Below, piece after piece: positions 19,014-26,819 of a stretch of DNA of 64,000 nucleotides. The stretch spans positions 62,001-126,000 of the forward strand of contig JACZKQ010000089.1 of assembly GCA_014859965.1 (NCBI GenBank), written 5' to 3'. The notes below the pieces were generated by a model. That model was not told the DNA's origin and searched no databases. It was given only the letters and a program-made list of their open reading frames with translations. The stretch is from Phycisphaerae bacterium (GTDB lineage: Bacteria > Planctomycetota > Phycisphaerae > Sedimentisphaerales > Anaerohalosphaeraceae). Positions within the stretch are counted from its first letter, which is position 1. Every line of letters begins with the position of its first letter. The position numbers were made by a program, and so were the translations under genes.

Positions 19014-19499
19014 CTATCGCCGGAATTTCTTCATATCCCGGGCAACGTCTTTCTTCTGCTGTTCGGCTTGGAGTTTTTGCCGCTTGTCATACTGCCGTTT
19101 GCCCCGGCCCAGCGCCACCTCCACCTTTGCCAATCCCCGCGAATTGAAGTAGATACGCAACGGAACCAGCGTAAACCCCCGCTGTGTCAGCTTGCCCGTG
19201 ATCTTGTGGATTTGGGCCTTTCGGAGCAGCAATTTGCGCTTGCGCGTCGGGTCATGATTGCTTTGTCCCGCCTGGGCATATTGCGCTATCTTGCAGCCGA
19301 CCAGCCAGCACTCATTGTCGATAATCCGGGCGTACGCGCCTTCCAGGTCGCCCTGGCCCTCCCGGAGGGACTTGACCTCGGTCCCCAAAAGCGCAATGCC
19401 GGCCTCGACCTTTTCTACGAGCTCATAGTCGTGGTAGGCCTTCTTGTTCGTTATACGTGGCCCGCTGTCGGCCGCCTTCTTGTCCGCCTTCTTTGCCAT
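19014..19499 (-). CDS. smpB: SsrA-binding protein SmpB
   Basis: SmpB binds tmRNA and the decoding centre of stalled ribosomes in trans-translation. The 161-residue protein has the expected parts: an N-terminal basic tail, ITNKKAYHDYELVEKVEAGIALLGTEVKSLREG at the start of the barrel, the AQYAQAGQSNHDPTRKRKLLL tmRNA-binding loop, and a basic C-terminal helix (KRQYDKRQKLQAEQQKKDVARDM...) that enters the mRNA channel. The N-terminus is about ten residues longer than usual and Lys/Ala-rich. No ssrA gene was found in this window. It is followed by DUF1844 and trpC on the same strand. Confidence 0.96.
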   Translation of the reverse strand: MAKKADKKAADSGPRITNKKAYHDYELVEKVEAGIALLGTEVKSLREGQGDLEGAYARIIDNECWLVGCKIAQYAQAGQSNHDPTRKRKLLLRKAQIHKITGKLTQRGFTLVPLRIYFNSRGLAKVEVALGRGKRQYDKRQKLQAEQQKKDVARDMKKFRR

Positions 19500-19573
19500 T
19501 GCCCCATCATAACAACTGGCGTGATCCTGGCAAGCCAGCCGAAATTAACAAATCGGCCGCCGCGGCCTCACCT

Positions 19574-19969
19574 CTATTTCACCAGACGCAGGCACACGGG
19601 ATACCGGTAATGCTCACCCTTGCTGGCAGCCACGCATGCCATAATCGACAAGACAAGGTTGCCTATCAGCACGACGAGCGCCGTAAGGCCGCCGATGCCG
19701 CAGACGGGCACCAGAATACCCGATGCAATCATGGCAATGAGCACGGTTATCTGAAAGTTAAGCGCTTCTTTTCCTTGCTCATCGACAAAGGCATCGGAGT
19801 CCTTTTTGATGATCCAAATGATCAGCGGCCCCAGGAAACTGGTCAGCAGCCCCAAAAGATGACACAGCATTCCCATATTTTTGGAATCCTGTGAAATTGC
19901 GACTGCCGGCTGGCCGCTGTCGACCGGTTCCGGATTCGGTTGTCCGCCCGCCTGAAAATTATCGTCCAT
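19574..19969 (-). CDS. DUF4870 (Tic20-like) small membrane protein
   Basis: A 131-residue membrane protein. After about 28 polar residues it has a first helix pair around MGMLCHLLGLLTSFLGPLIIWIIKK, the family signature DAFVDEQGKEALNFQITVLIA, and two more helices, for three or four in all. This layout defines DUF4870, distantly related to Tic20. Its function in bacteria is not known. AAGGAAGG five bases before the ATG at 19969 decides the start over a GTG two codons upstream. A good promoter with an overlapping palindrome lies about 60-90 bases above it, so it may be regulated separately from the AcsE-like gene. Confidence 0.82.
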   Translation of the reverse strand: MDDNFQAGGQPNPEPVDSGQPAVAISQDSKNMGMLCHLLGLLTSFLGPLIIWIIKKDSDAFVDEQGKEALNFQITVLIAMIASGILVPVCGIGGLTALVVLIGNLVLSIMACVAASKGEHYRYPVCLRLVK

Positions 19970-20028
19970 GTGCACCTTCCTTGATTACCCAAATGGTTAC
20001 TTATAACAGTACTAAAAACGCTGGTATC

Positions 20029-20057
20029 TTTGTATCACTGTGCCGAAAGCACGTCAA
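20029..20057 (-). promoter_or_regulatory. Sigma70-type promoter for the DUF4870 gene
   Basis: Minus-strand TTGACG (20052-20057) and TACAAA (20029-20034) with a 17-base spacer. It points at the DUF4870 ATG about 60 bases downstream. The inverted repeat at 20055-20077 overlaps the -35 box. Confidence 0.55.
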
Positions 20058-20077
20058 GTACCTGCTGCCTGTACTTG
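20055..20077. repeat. Inverted repeat overlapping a -35 box
   Basis: CAAGTAC (20055-20061) and GTACTTG (20071-20077) form a perfect 7-bp inverted repeat with a 9-base spacer. It lies between the stop of the AcsE-like gene and the DUF4870 promoter and touches the -35 element. It could be an operator or the 3' hairpin of the upstream transcript. No T-run follows on the minus strand. Confidence 0.4.
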
Positions 20078-20117
20078 TTACTTATCGGTCGCCAATGGCG
20101 GCGCCTGAACTGCCGTA

Positions 20118-21068
20118 CTACCGGCAGGACGCGCAGAATTGCCCCATCGCCATCATCGCCTCACCGGCGCTTTCCGCCGAGCCGTCCATCTTCGCAAATG
20201 CATCCACGAGTTCGAGCAGTTCAGTATCAGCCGGTTTATCGCCAAAATGGTGCGCCACGTTAACGATCCCGGCATCCAGCCCATATTCCATAGCCTTCTG
20301 AACGTAAGCCCGACAGATGCCCACTTTGCGGGCCGGAAGATCGCGTGCGCAATTGCTCACGCCCAGAGAACAATGCACGCCCTTCATGTCCGGGTCAGTC
20401 ATGATTCGGCGGATCGTCTCAAACGCCCGATACGTATATCCCGGCACCCCCGGTTCCATAGGCATATCGATTGCCAGCGGGAAGACGGTCGAATCGAAGA
20501 ATATCTCCGACGGCTCAAACCCGTATTTGTGCACGGCCTTGTCGAAGAGTTCTCGCGCCAGTCCGTAGAGCTCGTCCACCGTGTGTGAGCCGCCCGGACC
20601 GGAGGCTTTGCCCTCACTCATTAAAAGGCCCACAAACGAGAAATCATAATCCCGCCTCACCGGCATCATGCGATCTGCCGTGTACACCTTGATTGAATTG
20701 ACCAGGGGCTGACCAACCGCCTGGTCGGTATCGTACCATTCCTTCAGGCCCCCGATGAGAACATCATCATTACTGCTGTCGACACATACCGGCACACCTT
20801 TGCCCCACCTGCGCACAAGCTTGACATACTCGCGCATAATCTCAACGGCAGCCGCCGGGTTGCTCTCTCCAAAGGCGTCCACATTCACGGCGATGTACGC
20901 CGCCCCTTCGTTCGCCTGGTCTTCGATCAGTGCTCTCACGTAGCCAAGCGCCTCGCTGGGGGCTTCGTAAGCATCGCCGCCGCGCTCAGCCAGAACCCTC
21001 ATGACTTCACCCGTCCGCGGGATGGACGCATGAACCGCTTCCCCGATTGCTATCAGCCCTTGTGCCAC
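20118..21068 (-). CDS. AcsE-like pterin-binding methyltransferase
   Basis: The 316-residue protein resembles the dihydropteroate-synthase-like family that includes methyltetrahydrofolate:corrinoid/iron-sulfur protein methyltransferase. Seen are VPVCVDSSNDDVLIGGL (the pterin-pocket DSSN segment), QPLVNSIKVY, FDSTVFPLAIDMP and GVHCSLGVSNCARDLPARK, at the spacing expected for the barrel. Such enzymes move a methyl group between methyl-tetrahydrofolate and a corrinoid protein, as in the Wood-Ljungdahl pathway. No corrinoid partner is nearby. The start is a GTG at 21068, chosen because AAGGAG lies seven bases upstream and homology begins there. The frame stays open about 85 codons further upstream without recognisable similarity. 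Confidence 0.8.
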   Translation of the reverse strand: MAQGLIAIGEAVHASIPRTGEVMRVLAERGGDAYEAPSEALGYVRALIEDQANEGAAYIAVNVDAFGESNPAAAVEIMREYVKLVRRWGKGVPVCVDSSNDDVLIGGLKEWYDTDQAVGQPLVNSIKVYTADRMMPVRRDYDFSFVGLLMSEGKASGPGGSHTVDELYGLARELFDKAVHKYGFEPSEIFFDSTVFPLAIDMPMEPGVPGYTYRAFETIRRIMTDPDMKGVHCSLGVSNCARDLPARKVGICRAYVQKAMEYGLDAGIVNVAHHFGDKPADTELLELVDAFAKMDGSAESAGEAMMAMGQFCASCR

Positions 21069-21673
21069 AATCAAACTCCTTCCAAATATGTCAGACAAAA
21101 GCTCTGCAGCACTTTCGTGCCGGCCCGACCCCGCAGTATAATCACTCTTTCGTCCACAAGCCATAAAAAGGCCCACAAAATTTGAATCAAATGAGGGGAA
21201 CGCGCAATGGCTATAGGGCCTAAGGACTACTCCAAAATAGAGGTTTTTACCTATCGCTGGCAAGCAGCAGGCTTGGCTATAATGAAGCCTCAGGATACAC
21301 TTATTTGGGGCCTTTGCCCGCATGTTGACTGAATATGCATGTGGAACAAATGTGGATAACTGCGTTGCCGGATATCGTTCTTACAGCCTGCCAACTTTGC
21401 ATGCCCAAGCGACTCCGGCGGTCAGTTCTGTCGGCCTGCAGGGCACTGAGGTCTTGATCCCCCATTCGGGCCTCTAAACAAGGTATCCTTGCCATGCATC
21501 GGACAGCACGCAGCAAACCATACCATGCGGTCGGTACGTAGGGCCCCAAGTTTTTCCACAAGAGAGCAAGCATCTAAGCCCTGCCGGGCCGGGTCGGCGG
21601 CGTGGATAACTTGTCGAAAACCTCAGGCGATACAGCCGCCAACATATCAGACCACGGTAAAAAGCCCTAAGCC
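21069..21673. other. Gene-free region with DnaA-box-like sites
   Basis: About 600 bases without a convincing gene; short open frames here have no family features. Three DnaA-box-like 9-mers occur: a perfect TTATCCACA on the minus strand (21351-21359), TTTTCCACA on the plus strand (21552-21560) and TTATCCACG on the minus strand (21601-21609). A minus-strand TATACT at 21135-21140 could be the -10 of the AcsE-like gene. No AT-rich unwinding element or dnaA gene is seen. Confidence 0.4.
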
Positions 21674-22726
21674 TTATCGGCCCCTGAGCCGCTCTTTAAA
21701 CTGGCGGCACTGGGTCCGGGTATTCCGCGCATGCGTCACGGCCGAGCAGACCGCAATTGCACGAACACCCCAGCCAAGCACCTCTTCGAGGTTGTCCAGG
21801 GTGATGCCTCCAATGGCGACATGAGCGATCCCGGCCTCTCCAAGCAGGCCGAGTGCGGGACGAATGTAAGCCGGTCCGACGCAAGGCTCATGGGCCTTCG
21901 TAGCCGTGGCGAAGGCGGGTCCTAAGGCAATATAAGCTGGATTTTCTGCGATCGCCGCGTCCAACTGTTCGGTGCTGTGGGTGCTCAGCCCGAAAAGCAT
22001 GGGGCGGGTCTGAAGCCTGCGGGCCTCGGCGAGCGGCAGGTCATTCTGCCCCAGGTGAACCCCGTCGGCCCCCGTTGCGACGGCAATATCAACCCGGTCG
22101 TTGATGATGCTGAGCACATTGTGCTCGGCACAAATCCGGACGAGGCCCCCGGAGAGGTGGAACACGCGGTCATCCGGGATATTCTTAGCCCGCAGTTGTA
22201 TGCAATCGGCGCCGCCCAGCGAGCACTCGGCTGCCAGTTCAAGAACACGGGAATCACTGTCCTCAGGGCTGGCGGTAATCAGGACGTAGAGTCGAACCCC
22301 CCCGAAACGCTGCCGGGCGTCGCCGCTGAGAGTGATGTCCTTTTCCAACGCATAGGCCTCAAACCGCAGTGCCTCAAAGGCCCCGGCGACCTCGGCATCA
22401 ACAATGGCGGTCGTTTCCGCTAAAGCCCGCAGAGCCTCCGTCAACCGCTTGCAGGCGGCGATTAGGGCATCGCCGAGCTGGCGGCGAACCATCTGGTCGC
22501 CCACCTGCATCCCCCGACCCACATCGCCTGCCGAATCCCGCGCAGTCATAAGTTTGCCGGCATCCAGCCGTGCCACTGCCCCGCAAAGCTGATGGCGCAG
22601 TCTCTTAGCGCGTGCCGTCAATGGCCCCGAATCCAGGAAGAAGCGGCAATACTCCTCCATAACCCGCGCCGCCTCACGGCCGCGGTTGAAATTTGCGTCG
22701 ATAATCCGGTAAACAGCCTTTTCCAT
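21674..22726 (-). CDS. thiE: Thiamine-phosphate synthase with N-terminal helical domain
   Basis: Joins hydroxymethylpyrimidine diphosphate and thiazole phosphate to thiamine phosphate. Of 350 residues, about 1-140 form the all-helical N-terminal domain (DANFNRGREAARVMEEYCRFF), seen in ThiE of several phyla and proposed as a ThiD2-type pyrimidine kinase part. Residues about 145-350 are the ThiE barrel, with DCIQLRAKN, IINDRVDIAVATGADGVHLGQND, YIALGPAFATATK and AHVAIGGI. The PxKP-type loop reads ATKAHEPCVG here. The ATG at 22726 lies only about seven bases after a -10 TATAAT and has no Shine-Dalgarno sequence, so the mRNA may be leaderless. No TPP riboswitch precedes it. Confidence 0.93.
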   Translation of the reverse strand: MEKAVYRIIDANFNRGREAARVMEEYCRFFLDSGPLTARAKRLRHQLCGAVARLDAGKLMTARDSAGDVGRGMQVGDQMVRRQLGDALIAACKRLTEALRALAETTAIVDAEVAGAFEALRFEAYALEKDITLSGDARQRFGGVRLYVLITASPEDSDSRVLELAAECSLGGADCIQLRAKNIPDDRVFHLSGGLVRICAEHNVLSIINDRVDIAVATGADGVHLGQNDLPLAEARRLQTRPMLFGLSTHSTEQLDAAIAENPAYIALGPAFATATKAHEPCVGPAYIRPALGLLGEAGIAHVAIGGITLDNLEEVLGWGVRAIAVCSAVTHARNTRTQCRQFKERLRGR

Positions 22727-22732
22727 GGGGCA

Positions 22733-22738
22733 ATTATA
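22733..22738 (-). promoter_or_regulatory. -10 box immediately upstream of thiE
   Basis: Minus-strand TATAAT ends about seven bases before the thiE ATG, with a weak GTAGCA at the -35 distance. If used, transcription would start at or next to the A of the ATG. Confidence 0.42.
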
Positions 22739-23251
22739 CGTTCCACAGCCTGGTTTGCTACTGTAATTCCCTCGTTGCGGCCCCTTATGATGGACCAATC
22801 AATGATCACAATTTGCAGATCAACACTGTCCTTTATGGTGGTTGCGCAAAAAAGCGGAGCCGCTCCTCCGAACCGGCTCCTAAACTATTCACCACCTTCC
22901 TCACGAAGTGAATAGTGCCAGTTTTAGCAATACCTATGCCAGGAAGGCTGTAATCGATGATGCCGGATGCCAAAGACTGCCTAAACTGCCGCGCTTGCGT
23001 GATTTACAACCGAACAAGAGATTTCTTATGGCCGGGGAGGCTGGGATGGGCTTTTTCGCATCTGTTGTTTTTTTTCAACACGGACCCCCTATCATCTACG
23101 GATTGATGCGCGGGAGCTGACGTAAACCATTGATAAAAAGAAAGAACGGGCGCGCGTTGCTAAAGGGAAACACACATGTTTGTTTTTGCAAACATTCAGG
23201 GAGACAACCATCGCCTTGAAATACGGCTGCCGAAGGGCGCGGCAAGCGATC
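22739..23251. other. Intergenic region between thiE and flagellin
   Basis: Roughly 500 bases with no gene I can support. It holds two perfect inverted repeats: ACTATTCAC (22884-22892) with GTGAATAGT (22908-22916), and ATGTTTG (23176-23182) with CAAACAT (23189-23195). The second lies 57 bases beyond the flagellin stop and could end that transcript. TGTTG and CAACA flanking eight T residues near 23065 form another small hairpin. Confidence 0.5.
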
Positions 23252-24034
23252 TCAGCCGATGAGCAACTGCAGCACTTGGGCGACTGCGCCGGCGTGAACC
23301 TGTGCAGCCGTCGCCACCTGAGTCCGGATCTGCCGGCCCGTCATGCCGGCGATCTCGACCGCCACATCGGCATCGGATATGCGCGACTTAGAGGCGAGGA
23401 GGTTTTCTGCCTGGACAGAGAGGACCTCGCTTGCCGACTCCAGACGCTGCATGGACGCGCCCAGCGTCCCGCGGTAGCTGCTGGTTTGGCTGATCGCTGC
23501 GCTTACGGTTTTGGCGGCGGCCAGGGGATCGCTGGCGAGGTCGGCAAAACCCATGGTGAGGGCCTCAGTAGTGAAACTGATCGAATTGCCGTCGCCCAGG
23601 GCAATGTCGATCTGGCTGCCTTCGGCGAAGAGGGGCGTACCGTTGAACTCGGTTACGCTGATGATGCGGCTGTTCTCAGCGGCAAGCTGGCCGAATTCCT
23701 GCTGCATAAGCCTTTTCTGGGACGTGGAATAGGTTGGAGAGGATGCCTGGGTCGCTAACTCCTGCATGCGTACGAGGTTGGCGTTGACTACGCCGGCGGC
23801 GCCTTCGGCGGTTTGCAGCATGGAGATGCCGTTACTGACATTGCTTGCACCCTGCCTGGCGGTAGCGATGTCGGCGCGCAAGAGTTCGCGGACGGCCATG
23901 CCCGCAGCATCGTCGGCGGCGGATGCTATGCGACTGCCCGAGGCAAGATGACTAAATGAGGCCTTCAGGGCGTTGTAAGAATTCGAGACAATACTCGCCA
24001 CATCGAATGCAAGACTATTCTGGTTCCCCGCCAT
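23252..24034 (-). CDS. Flagellin
   Basis: Flagellar filament subunit, 260 residues, secreted by the flagellar type III apparatus without a signal peptide. The N-terminal D0/D1 region reads LASGSRIASAADDAAGMAVRELL with the SNGISMLQTAEGAAGVVNANLVRMQELATQASS segment. The C-terminal D0/D1 region shows RISDADVAVEIAGMT and ends in the usual hydrophobic helix. The variable D2/D3 part is almost absent, which makes it a minimal flagellin. GGAGATTGG precedes the ATG. No other flagellar gene is in the window, so it stands apart from the main cluster. I saw no clear sigma28 or sigma54 promoter. Confidence 0.92.
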   Translation of the reverse strand: MAGNQNSLAFDVASIVSNSYNALKASFSHLASGSRIASAADDAAGMAVRELLRADIATARQGASNVSNGISMLQTAEGAAGVVNANLVRMQELATQASSPTYSTSQKRLMQQEFGQLAAENSRIISVTEFNGTPLFAEGSQIDIALGDGNSISFTTEALTMGFADLASDPLAAAKTVSAAISQTSSYRGTLGASMQRLESASEVLSVQAENLLASKSRISDADVAVEIAGMTGRQIRTQVATAAQVHAGAVAQVLQLLIG

Positions 24035-24221
24035 CTACCAATCTCCATGCTCGCTGTTTAATATTCTGCATAGCCGTACAACACGTGTTCATCCGCAGGC
24101 GACATGAAAATATAAGAAACATTGAGGCCTTTGCCAAACGACTGAGAGGGATGTATTTTAAGAAAATAAAGCGGGCCTTGAATCGTGATTAAGGCGGTCA
24201 CAATCTCGCGTGAATTATCCG

Positions 24222-24250
24222 TTGTTCTTGTGCTGTCTTCGTGGTAAACT
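24222..24250 (+). promoter_or_regulatory. Probable promoter for the aconitase operon
   Basis: TTGTTC (24222-24227) and TAAACT (24245-24250) lie 17 bases apart, about 40 bases upstream of the aconitase ATG. Each box matches the sigma70 consensus at only four of six positions. Confidence 0.4.
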
Positions 24251-24291
24251 TACCGCCTGAACAGGCACATTGGTTTCGGAATAACAACACT

Positions 24292-26268
24292 ATGGCAAAA
24301 ACGCTCACGTACAAAATTTTGGAAAAGCACCTCGTCGAGGGCAAGCTGATCGCCGGCGAACCTATCGGCATTCGCATCGACCAGACACTGACGCAGGACG
24401 CCACCGGCACGACAGCCTTTCTGCTGTTCGAGTCGATGGGCATGCGGCGGGTTCAAACGCAGGTCTCGGTCAGCTATGTCGACCACAACATGAGCCAATT
24501 CGGCCCCGAAAACCACAATGACCACCTTTATCTGCAGACAGTGGCGACCAAGGCGGGGGCCTGGCACTCGCGGGCCGGCAACGGGATCTGTCACCAGGTG
24601 CACCTCGAACGCTTCGGCAAACCCGGAGCGACCCTGCTGGGCAGTGACTCGCACACCCCGACGGGCGGGGCCCTGGGTATGCTGGCCATCGGCGCCGGCG
24701 GCCTGGACGTGGCGGTCGCTATGGGCGGAGGGGCTTTCTACCTGACCTGCCCGAAGGTCATCGGAGTTAAACTGACGGGCAGCCTGGCCGAGTGGGTCGC
24801 AAGCAAAGATGTCATCCTGAAACTGCTCTCCATTCTCACGACCAAGGGCAATGTCGGCTGCGTTGTTGAGTACTTCGGCGACGGCGTCAAAACGCTGTCC
24901 GTACCTCAACGGGCCACCATCACCAATATGGGCGCCGAATTGGGCGTCACAACCAGCATCTTCCCAAGCGACGAAAACACCAGCCGCTTTCTCAAAGCCC
25001 AGCAGCGCGCCGAGGATTGCCAGCCGCTCAGTGCCGACGAGTTCGCCGATTACGACCGGATCATCGAAATTGACCTGTCGGAACTGGAGCCGCTGGCAGC
25101 GTGCCCATCGTCCCCGGAGAATATCAAAACGGTAGCTGAATTGCAGGGTAAAAAGACCAGCCAGGTCGTTGTCGGAAGCTGCACCAATTCGAGCTACACG
25201 GATCTCATGACGGTCGCTGAAGTCCTGAAGGGCCGACATATCGACCCGATGACCGAGTTCGCCATCGCTCCGGGTAGTCGCCAAGTCCTGACAATGTTAG
25301 CCAAAACCGACGCCTTGGCGAACCTGATCGCCGCCGGCGCCCGCATTCTCGAAAGTGGTTGCGGCCCATGCATCGGCCAGGGCTTCTCGCCGGCCGACGG
25401 TGTCGTGACCCTTCGGACCTTCAACCGGAATTTCGCCGGTCGAACCGGCACACCGGACGACAACGCTTACCTTGTGAGTCCGGAGACGGCGGTCGCTTCA
25501 GCGATCATGGGTGAAATCACCGACCCCCGCTCGCTGCGTGAGCTGCTCGGCATCAAACACCCCCACCCCAAACTGCCCACGACGTTTCTTGTCGACGACA
25601 GCATGATCGAGGAGCCCATAGATGCCGCGGAGGCCAGCAAGGCCCAGGTGCTCAGGGGTCCGACCATTGTGGTTCCTGAATCGCCAAACCCCCTGCCGAC
25701 GTCGCTCGCCGGCAAGGTGCTTCTCAAATGCGGCGACAAGATCACGACGGACCATATCATGCCGGCCGGTCCTTTCCTGAAATACCGCTCCAATGTGCCG
25801 GAATACGCCAAGGTCGTGTTCAACTGCTTCAACAAGCCCGACCAGCCCACCTTCGCCCAGCGGTGCCTCGAACTGAAAGCCGACGGCATCGGTGCGGTTG
25901 TCGTGGCGGGCCTCAGCTATGGCCAAGGCTCCAGCCGCGAGCACGCCGCCCTGTGCCCGATGTACCTGGGCGTCCGTGCTGTCATCGCCAGGAGCATTGA
26001 ACGCATCCACAAAGCCAATCTCATAAATTTTGCCATTGTGCCGCTGGAGTTCGTCGATGGCCGGGACTATGACCGTATACAACCTGAAGACCAGCTACAT
26101 ATCGACAACCTGCTTGATAGTATACGCGGCGGCGACCGTGTGACCGTTTCGGACACAACCGCCGGATTCGAGTTCGCGTGCAGACTCGATCTGTCGACCC
26201 GCGACAGGGAGATCCTGCTGGCGGCCGGACTCCTGAATTATACCCGCAAAAAAGCGCTGCACGGATGA
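24292..26268 (+). CDS. Aconitate hydratase
   Basis: TCA-cycle enzyme interconverting citrate and isocitrate with a labile [4Fe-4S] cluster. The 658-residue protein belongs to the shorter monomeric type rather than the ~890-residue AcnA. Cluster ligands are Cys297 in VGSCTNSSYTDL and Cys357/Cys360 in SGCGPCIGQG. The swivel domain shows GDKITTDHIMPAG and the SYGQGSSREHAALCP substrate-binding loop. The ATG at 24292 is preferred over an in-frame start 17 codons upstream because the family begins with the TLTYKILEKHL segment. The stop overlaps the next ATG (ATGA), indicating coupling to the LOG-family gene. Confidence 0.95.
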   Translation: MAKTLTYKILEKHLVEGKLIAGEPIGIRIDQTLTQDATGTTAFLLFESMGMRRVQTQVSVSYVDHNMSQFGPENHNDHLYLQTVATKAGAWHSRAGNGICHQVHLERFGKPGATLLGSDSHTPTGGALGMLAIGAGGLDVAVAMGGGAFYLTCPKVIGVKLTGSLAEWVASKDVILKLLSILTTKGNVGCVVEYFGDGVKTLSVPQRATITNMGAELGVTTSIFPSDENTSRFLKAQQRAEDCQPLSADEFADYDRIIEIDLSELEPLAACPSSPENIKTVAELQGKKTSQVVVGSCTNSSYTDLMTVAEVLKGRHIDPMTEFAIAPGSRQVLTMLAKTDALANLIAAGARILESGCGPCIGQGFSPADGVVTLRTFNRNFAGRTGTPDDNAYLVSPETAVASAIMGEITDPRSLRELLGIKHPHPKLPTTFLVDDSMIEEPIDAAEASKAQVLRGPTIVVPESPNPLPTSLAGKVLLKCGDKITTDHIMPAGPFLKYRSNVPEYAKVVFNCFNKPDQPTFAQRCLELKADGIGAVVVAGLSYGQGSSREHAALCPMYLGVRAVIARSIERIHKANLINFAIVPLEFVDGRDYDRIQPEDQLHIDNLLDSIRGGDRVTVSDTTAGFEFACRLDLSTRDREILLAAGLLNYTRKKALHG

Positions 26269-26819
26269 GCAAGAAGAGAGTGGTCACAATTTTTGGCGGC
26301 GGCAGCGCCGTCGAAGGCGACGGCGTTTTCGAGCAGGCGGTCGAATTGGGTTTTCTGCTGGCGTCGCGGGATTGCACGATCGCCAATGGGGGTTACGGCG
26401 GCACGATGTTAGCGGCCGCCAGGGGCGCCCACAAGGCGGGCGGAGACGTGATCGGCGTCACCTGCGCGGCGTTTCGCCGGGCCGGACCCAACGAGTATGT
26501 TACGCAGGAAATCCAGACCCATTCGCTCGAAGAACGGCTCAGGACCCTTGTGGAACTCGGCAGCGCCTATTTTGTCCTGCCCGGGGGCACGGGGACCCTG
26601 CTCGAACTTGCGGAGGTCTGGGAACTTAAAAACAAACGATTTGCCTCCGCCAGCAAGCCGATTATAATAGTCGGCGAGTTCTGGAAGGATTTGATCGGCC
26701 TGATGCAAAAGGCCGATCCGAAAAGCATCCGGCATATCACAGCAGCCGCGACGCCCTCGCAGGCGGTCGGTCTTTTCGATGGCTCTGTGCCAACAACAGA
26801 CAGGGAAAGCGGGTTATGA
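26265..26819 (+). CDS. LOG-family protein (nucleoside-5'-monophosphate phosphoribohydrolase-like)
   Basis: 184 residues with a Rossmann fold. The defining LOG motif PGGTGTLLE occurs at residues 106-114, and a glycine-rich GGYGGTMLAAARGA stretch near residue 42 lines the nucleotide site. LOG enzymes release a base and ribose 5-phosphate from (cytokinin) nucleoside monophosphates. Many bacterial members were misannotated as lysine decarboxylases and act on AMP or unknown substrates. The ATG overlaps the aconitase stop by four bases, and its own stop overlaps the next ATG by four. Why it should be coupled to aconitase is not evident. Confidence 0.82.
   Translation: MSKKRVVTIFGGGSAVEGDGVFEQAVELGFLLASRDCTIANGGYGGTMLAAARGAHKAGGDVIGVTCAAFRRAGPNEYVTQEIQTHSLEERLRTLVELGSAYFVLPGGTGTLLELAEVWELKNKRFASASKPIIIVGEFWKDLIGLMQKADPKSIRHITAAATPSQAVGLFDGSVPTTDRESGL

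Noticed and set aside
21301-21573. 90-codon minus-strand frame in the gap between thiE and the AcsE-like gene
   Set aside because: No ribosome-binding site, odd composition and no recognised domain; the stretch holds DnaA-box-like sites instead.
21069-21673. Chromosomal origin of replication
   Set aside because: Three DnaA-box-like sites alone are not enough: there is no dnaA or dnaN, no clear AT-rich element and no clean strand switch of genes around it. Reported only as a finding to check.
21069-21673. tmRNA or RNase P RNA gene in the gap
   Set aside because: Read on both strands for the tmRNA tRNA-like ends and RNase P core motifs; none were seen.
6985-22550. Mobile elements or CRISPR arrays
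   Set aside because: No transposase, integrase, terminal repeats, spaced direct repeats or cas genes were found here or elsewhere in the window.
24250-25284. 344-codon minus-strand frame opposite aconitase
   Set aside because: The sense strand carries an intact aconitase with all cluster ligands; this frame is a shadow with no recognisable domain.
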